Source: Streptomyces olivochromogenes
GTDB lineage: Bacteria > Actinomycetota > Actinomycetes > Streptomycetales > Streptomycetaceae
Direction of reading: 5' to 3'
NCBI RefSeq assembly: GCF_001514115.1
Contig: NZ_KQ948455.1
Coordinates: 110,709-174,708 of the forward strand
Length of the DNA stretch: 64,000 nt
This document shows, piece by piece, positions 61,198 through 64,000 of the stretch. The position numbers and the translations under genes were made by a program. The notes under the pieces were generated by a model, which was given only the letters and a program-made list of their open reading frames with translations, was not told the origin of the DNA and did no database searches. Each line of letters opens with the position of its first letter. Positions within the stretch are counted from its first letter, which is position 1.

Positions 61198-61284
61198 AGT
61201 CAGCCCCGTGAGCCGCTCGCCCGAGGAGTCAGCTCCGTGAGCCGCTCTCCCGGAGAGTCAGCTCCGTGAGCCGCCGAGCGGGCC
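61198..61284. repeat. 29-bp tandem repeat, three units, ending in a gene
   Basis: Units begin at 61198, 61227 and 61256 with AGTCAGC(C/T)CCGTGAGCCG. The third unit overlaps the stop codon and last codons of the XRE-family gene (stop at 61258-61260 on the minus strand), so the end of the gene has been duplicated downstream. Confidence 0.85.
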
Positions 61285-62181
61285 GGTGCACGCCGACGTC
61301 CCGCCGACCGTGGCGCAGGCCTCCGCCCCGCGAGGGCTCGACGTGGCCAGCATCGGGCTGCTGTAACCGTCCGAGGGGTCGCCCGGGTAGGCGGCGGACA
61401 GCTCGTCCTGGTCCGATCTGATCGAGATCTCCCGCGCCCCGCCGCTCCTGGTGCGGACCTCCGACCAGACCGTCGCGCACGAGGGGGAGAAACGCAGCAG
61501 CACGACCTGCCCGGCCCGCGTGACGGTGCTCTCCGTACGCGCGTCACGGCCGCAGGCCTCGGAGGTCGGGAACTGCCCCTGGCAGTCGTGGCCCCGGCAG
61601 GCGGAGCTGGCGGGGGCCACGGGCTGGTCGGGGTCGAGGACGTCGGTGGCGCCCGCGGTGACCACCACCGTGGCCGCCATCGCCGCGAGGGCGATGACGG
61701 CCCGGTTGGACCCCCGGACACGCCGGCCCCGAACCGGCGCGTCCGGAACCACGGCCTGTGGGACCGGGGCCCCCGGGGGCGGGGTCGCCGCCCTGGACTG
61801 GGCCCGGGACGCGGCGTCCCACAGGGAGAGAAGGGGACCCGGGTCGGTGTCCGCCAGACGGCCGAGCGACTCGACCGCCGAGCGCGGCGGAAACTGATCA
61901 CCGCTCAGGTAGCGGTGCCAGGTCGACTTGCTGAACGGGGTGACGGAGGCCAGCGCGGCCAGACTCAGCCCCGTCCGCTGCTTGAGGCACCGGAGCCGCT
62001 CCATCAGCAGCTGCTCCTCGTCGATGTCCTCTGTGCCGACGTCCTCCGCAGCGATGCGTTCGGTATTGATGCGTTCGGTGCCGATGCGCTCCATGCAGAT
62101 ATGTTCTGTTCCTGTACGTACTGCCTTGCTGTGTTCTGTCTCGTCCAACGAGTCGGGCAGCGGCTGTCTCTTGACCCTCAC
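61258..62181 (-). CDS. Membrane-anchored XRE-family regulator with DUF2690-like ectodomain
   Basis: 307 residues from GTG 62181 (AGGAAG upstream). Residues 18-52 have degenerate repeats of GTERI; then an XRE HTH (ERLRCLKQRTGLSLAALASV, TPFSKSTWHRYLSGDQFPPR), a Pro-rich linker, a membrane helix (AVIALAAMAATVVVTAGA) and an ectodomain with paired Cys (SACRGHDCQG, EACGRDA, FSPSCATVWSEVRTRSG). The layout suggests a one-component signal transducer or a RodZ-like cytoskeletal adaptor. Confidence 0.8.
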   Translation of the reverse strand: MRVKRQPLPDSLDETEHSKAVRTGTEHICMERIGTERINTERIAAEDVGTEDIDEEQLLMERLRCLKQRTGLSLAALASVTPFSKSTWHRYLSGDQFPPRSAVESLGRLADTDPGPLLSLWDAASRAQSRAATPPPGAPVPQAVVPDAPVRGRRVRGSNRAVIALAAMAATVVVTAGATDVLDPDQPVAPASSACRGHDCQGQFPTSEACGRDARTESTVTRAGQVVLLRFSPSCATVWSEVRTRSGGAREISIRSDQDELSAAYPGDPSDGYSSPMLATSSPRGAEACATVGGTSACTGPLGGSRS

Positions 62182-62419
62182 GTGGCTCTTCCTCTCGCTC
62201 CCTCGCCCTGCCGGGGTGACCGCCCTGATGTGTTCCCTCGTGCGGTGCCCGGGCACACCCCGATCGCCCGAATGCGAACCGAATATGAAGGGGAGTTGAC
62301 CTGCTGTTTCGTCAGGGGAGTGGGGTCGTCGGCTGATCGACTTGTCCTACCGGCCGGCGGGGCGGACCTCGCCCCGCCGGCCGGCGCCGGACCTCAGGAG
62401 GCGAGCGGCGAGGTGTTCG

Positions 62420-62923
62420 TCAGCACCAGCGGACGGTGCGGCTGTTGCGGACGTAGTGGGCGGAGACGTAGCCCCGGCCGTGGGCGAGCTTGTACCAGCG
62501 CGAGTTGCCCATGACGGAGGAGCCGCTCTTCTTGCAGACGAGAGTCACCACGCGGCCGGGCCGCCGCGAGCCGACGATCCGGTAGCCGGTACCCGGACCG
62601 GACCGGACGTGCAGACGCGTGTGGTGGGTCGTCACCCGGCCCAGGACGTGCCGGGTGAGGTGGTGGCGGGCGTGGGTGATCGCGTAGTGCTTGTAGTGGT
62701 GCCTCGGGGCCAGTGGCAGGGTGTGCGCGGCGCTCTGGAGTCCGGGGATCGAGGACAGCGGGGACGCCGGGTACCAGCTCGACGACGCGACCGGCGAGGA
62801 CGCGGCGCCCCGGCCGGGAACGTGCGGGGCGGCCGGGGCGGCGGAGGCGACGGCTGTCACCGGGAAGACGGCGACAGCCGCGATCGCGGCCACCAGGCCG
62901 TTGCGCAAAGTGCGACCAATCAT
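62420..62923 (-). CDS. Secreted SH3-like domain protein
   Basis: 167 residues from ATG 62923 (GGAGGG upstream). Signal peptide (MIGRTLRNGLVAAIAAVAVF, cleavage near SAAPA), a His-rich segment, then a bacterial SH3 domain (THHTRLHVRSGPGTGYRIVG, VTLVCKKSGSSVMGNSRWYK, LAHGRGYVSAHYVRNS). Such domains bind the cell wall. Two Cys may pair. Confidence 0.82.
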   Translation of the reverse strand: MIGRTLRNGLVAAIAAVAVFPVTAVASAAPAAPHVPGRGAASSPVASSSWYPASPLSSIPGLQSAAHTLPLAPRHHYKHYAITHARHHLTRHVLGRVTTHHTRLHVRSGPGTGYRIVGSRRPGRVVTLVCKKSGSSVMGNSRWYKLAHGRGYVSAHYVRNSRTVRWC

Positions 62924-63003
62924 GGGATTTCCCTCCGAGATGACCTGCGGACCACAGGCTGTGATCCGGTCATCACGGAGGGTTTCCGGCAAAGCTCACA
63001 AAA

Positions 63004-63043
63004 ATGCTGTCCCACTCGTTCCTGGGACGAAGTGGGACAGCAT
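63004..63043 (-). terminator. Terminator after class I fumarase gene
   Basis: ATGCTGTCCCACT (63004-63016) pairs with AGTGGGACAGCAT (63031-63043); inner CGT/ACG pairing extends it. It lies 58 bp downstream of the fumarase stop. Confidence 0.85.
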
Positions 63044-63100
63044 CGGGGCGTGGCGGGACGCGTCCGGGCAGCGAACAGCTGCCTCCGGCGTCCCGGGACG

Positions 63101-64000
<900 letters not shown>

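Overview
The window is chromosomal DNA of a Streptomyces-type actinomycete. The base composition is very G+C rich, many genes start with GTG (a few with TTG), and neighbours are often joined by 4-bp ATGA overlaps. The gene content also fits: secreted chitinase, M14 carboxypeptidase and S1 protease, a large LuxR-type ATPase regulator, a SpoIIE-type phosphatase, and an AhpC/AhpD/OxyR set. From memory, the block from the AI-2E-family membrane protein through AhpD-AhpC-OxyR to the two fumarases resembles the S. coelicolor SCO5030-SCO5044 region; I have not checked this by search. I saw no tRNA, rRNA, IS element, prophage or CRISPR array.

Layout. 0-2.5 kb: 5'-part of an AlaA-like aminotransferase, a Ser/Thr-rich membrane protein and a secreted serine protease. 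2.5-9.5 kb: a catabolic locus in two divergent arms: an N-acyl-D-amino-acid deacylase-family hydrolase and a PLP D-amino-acid/D-amino-sugar-acid dehydratase on the minus strand, and a KDG-type PfkB kinase, IclR regulator, RidA and GntP permease on the plus strand. 9.5-20 kb: small PH-like proteins, a zinc carboxypeptidase, an ECF sigma factor with a membrane partner, a LAL regulator, YCII, virginiamycin B lyase, GNAT and a RibD-like reductase. 20-22 kb: a GH18 chitinase under a DasR-like operator.

22.2-33.6 kb: a Tad/Flp pilus locus. It encodes CpaB/RcpC, TadZ fused in frame to a TadE-like pseudopilin, a second TadE, TadA, TadB, TadC, a histidine kinase/response regulator pair, the Flp pilin, a TadG-like protein, a lipoprotein and an OmpA-domain protein. 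Two tiny ORFs sit exactly between genes as possible coupling cistrons. No prepilin peptidase is present in the window, so one must be encoded elsewhere if the pilus is made.

33.6-44 kb: small enzymes (RibD-like reductase, LLM oxidoreductase, GNAT, methyltransferase), an AlkZ/HTH_42-like protein, DUF192, a cis-prenyltransferase, PIN-PhoH (PhoH2), a lytic transglycosylase and an AI-2E-family protein. 44-50.3 kb: the AhpD-AhpC // OxyR peroxide module with a recognisable OxyR site, then a PadR-controlled ABC exporter. 50.3-64 kb: an SPFH/RHH operon with a perfect palindrome at its promoter, a class A PBP, catalase, a SpoIIE-type phosphatase, DUF402, class II fumarase, a membrane-bound XRE regulator, an SH3-like secreted protein and class I fumarase (partial).

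Seven copies of a 20-bp repeat core are scattered in intergenic regions, three of them in a 66-bp tandem array.
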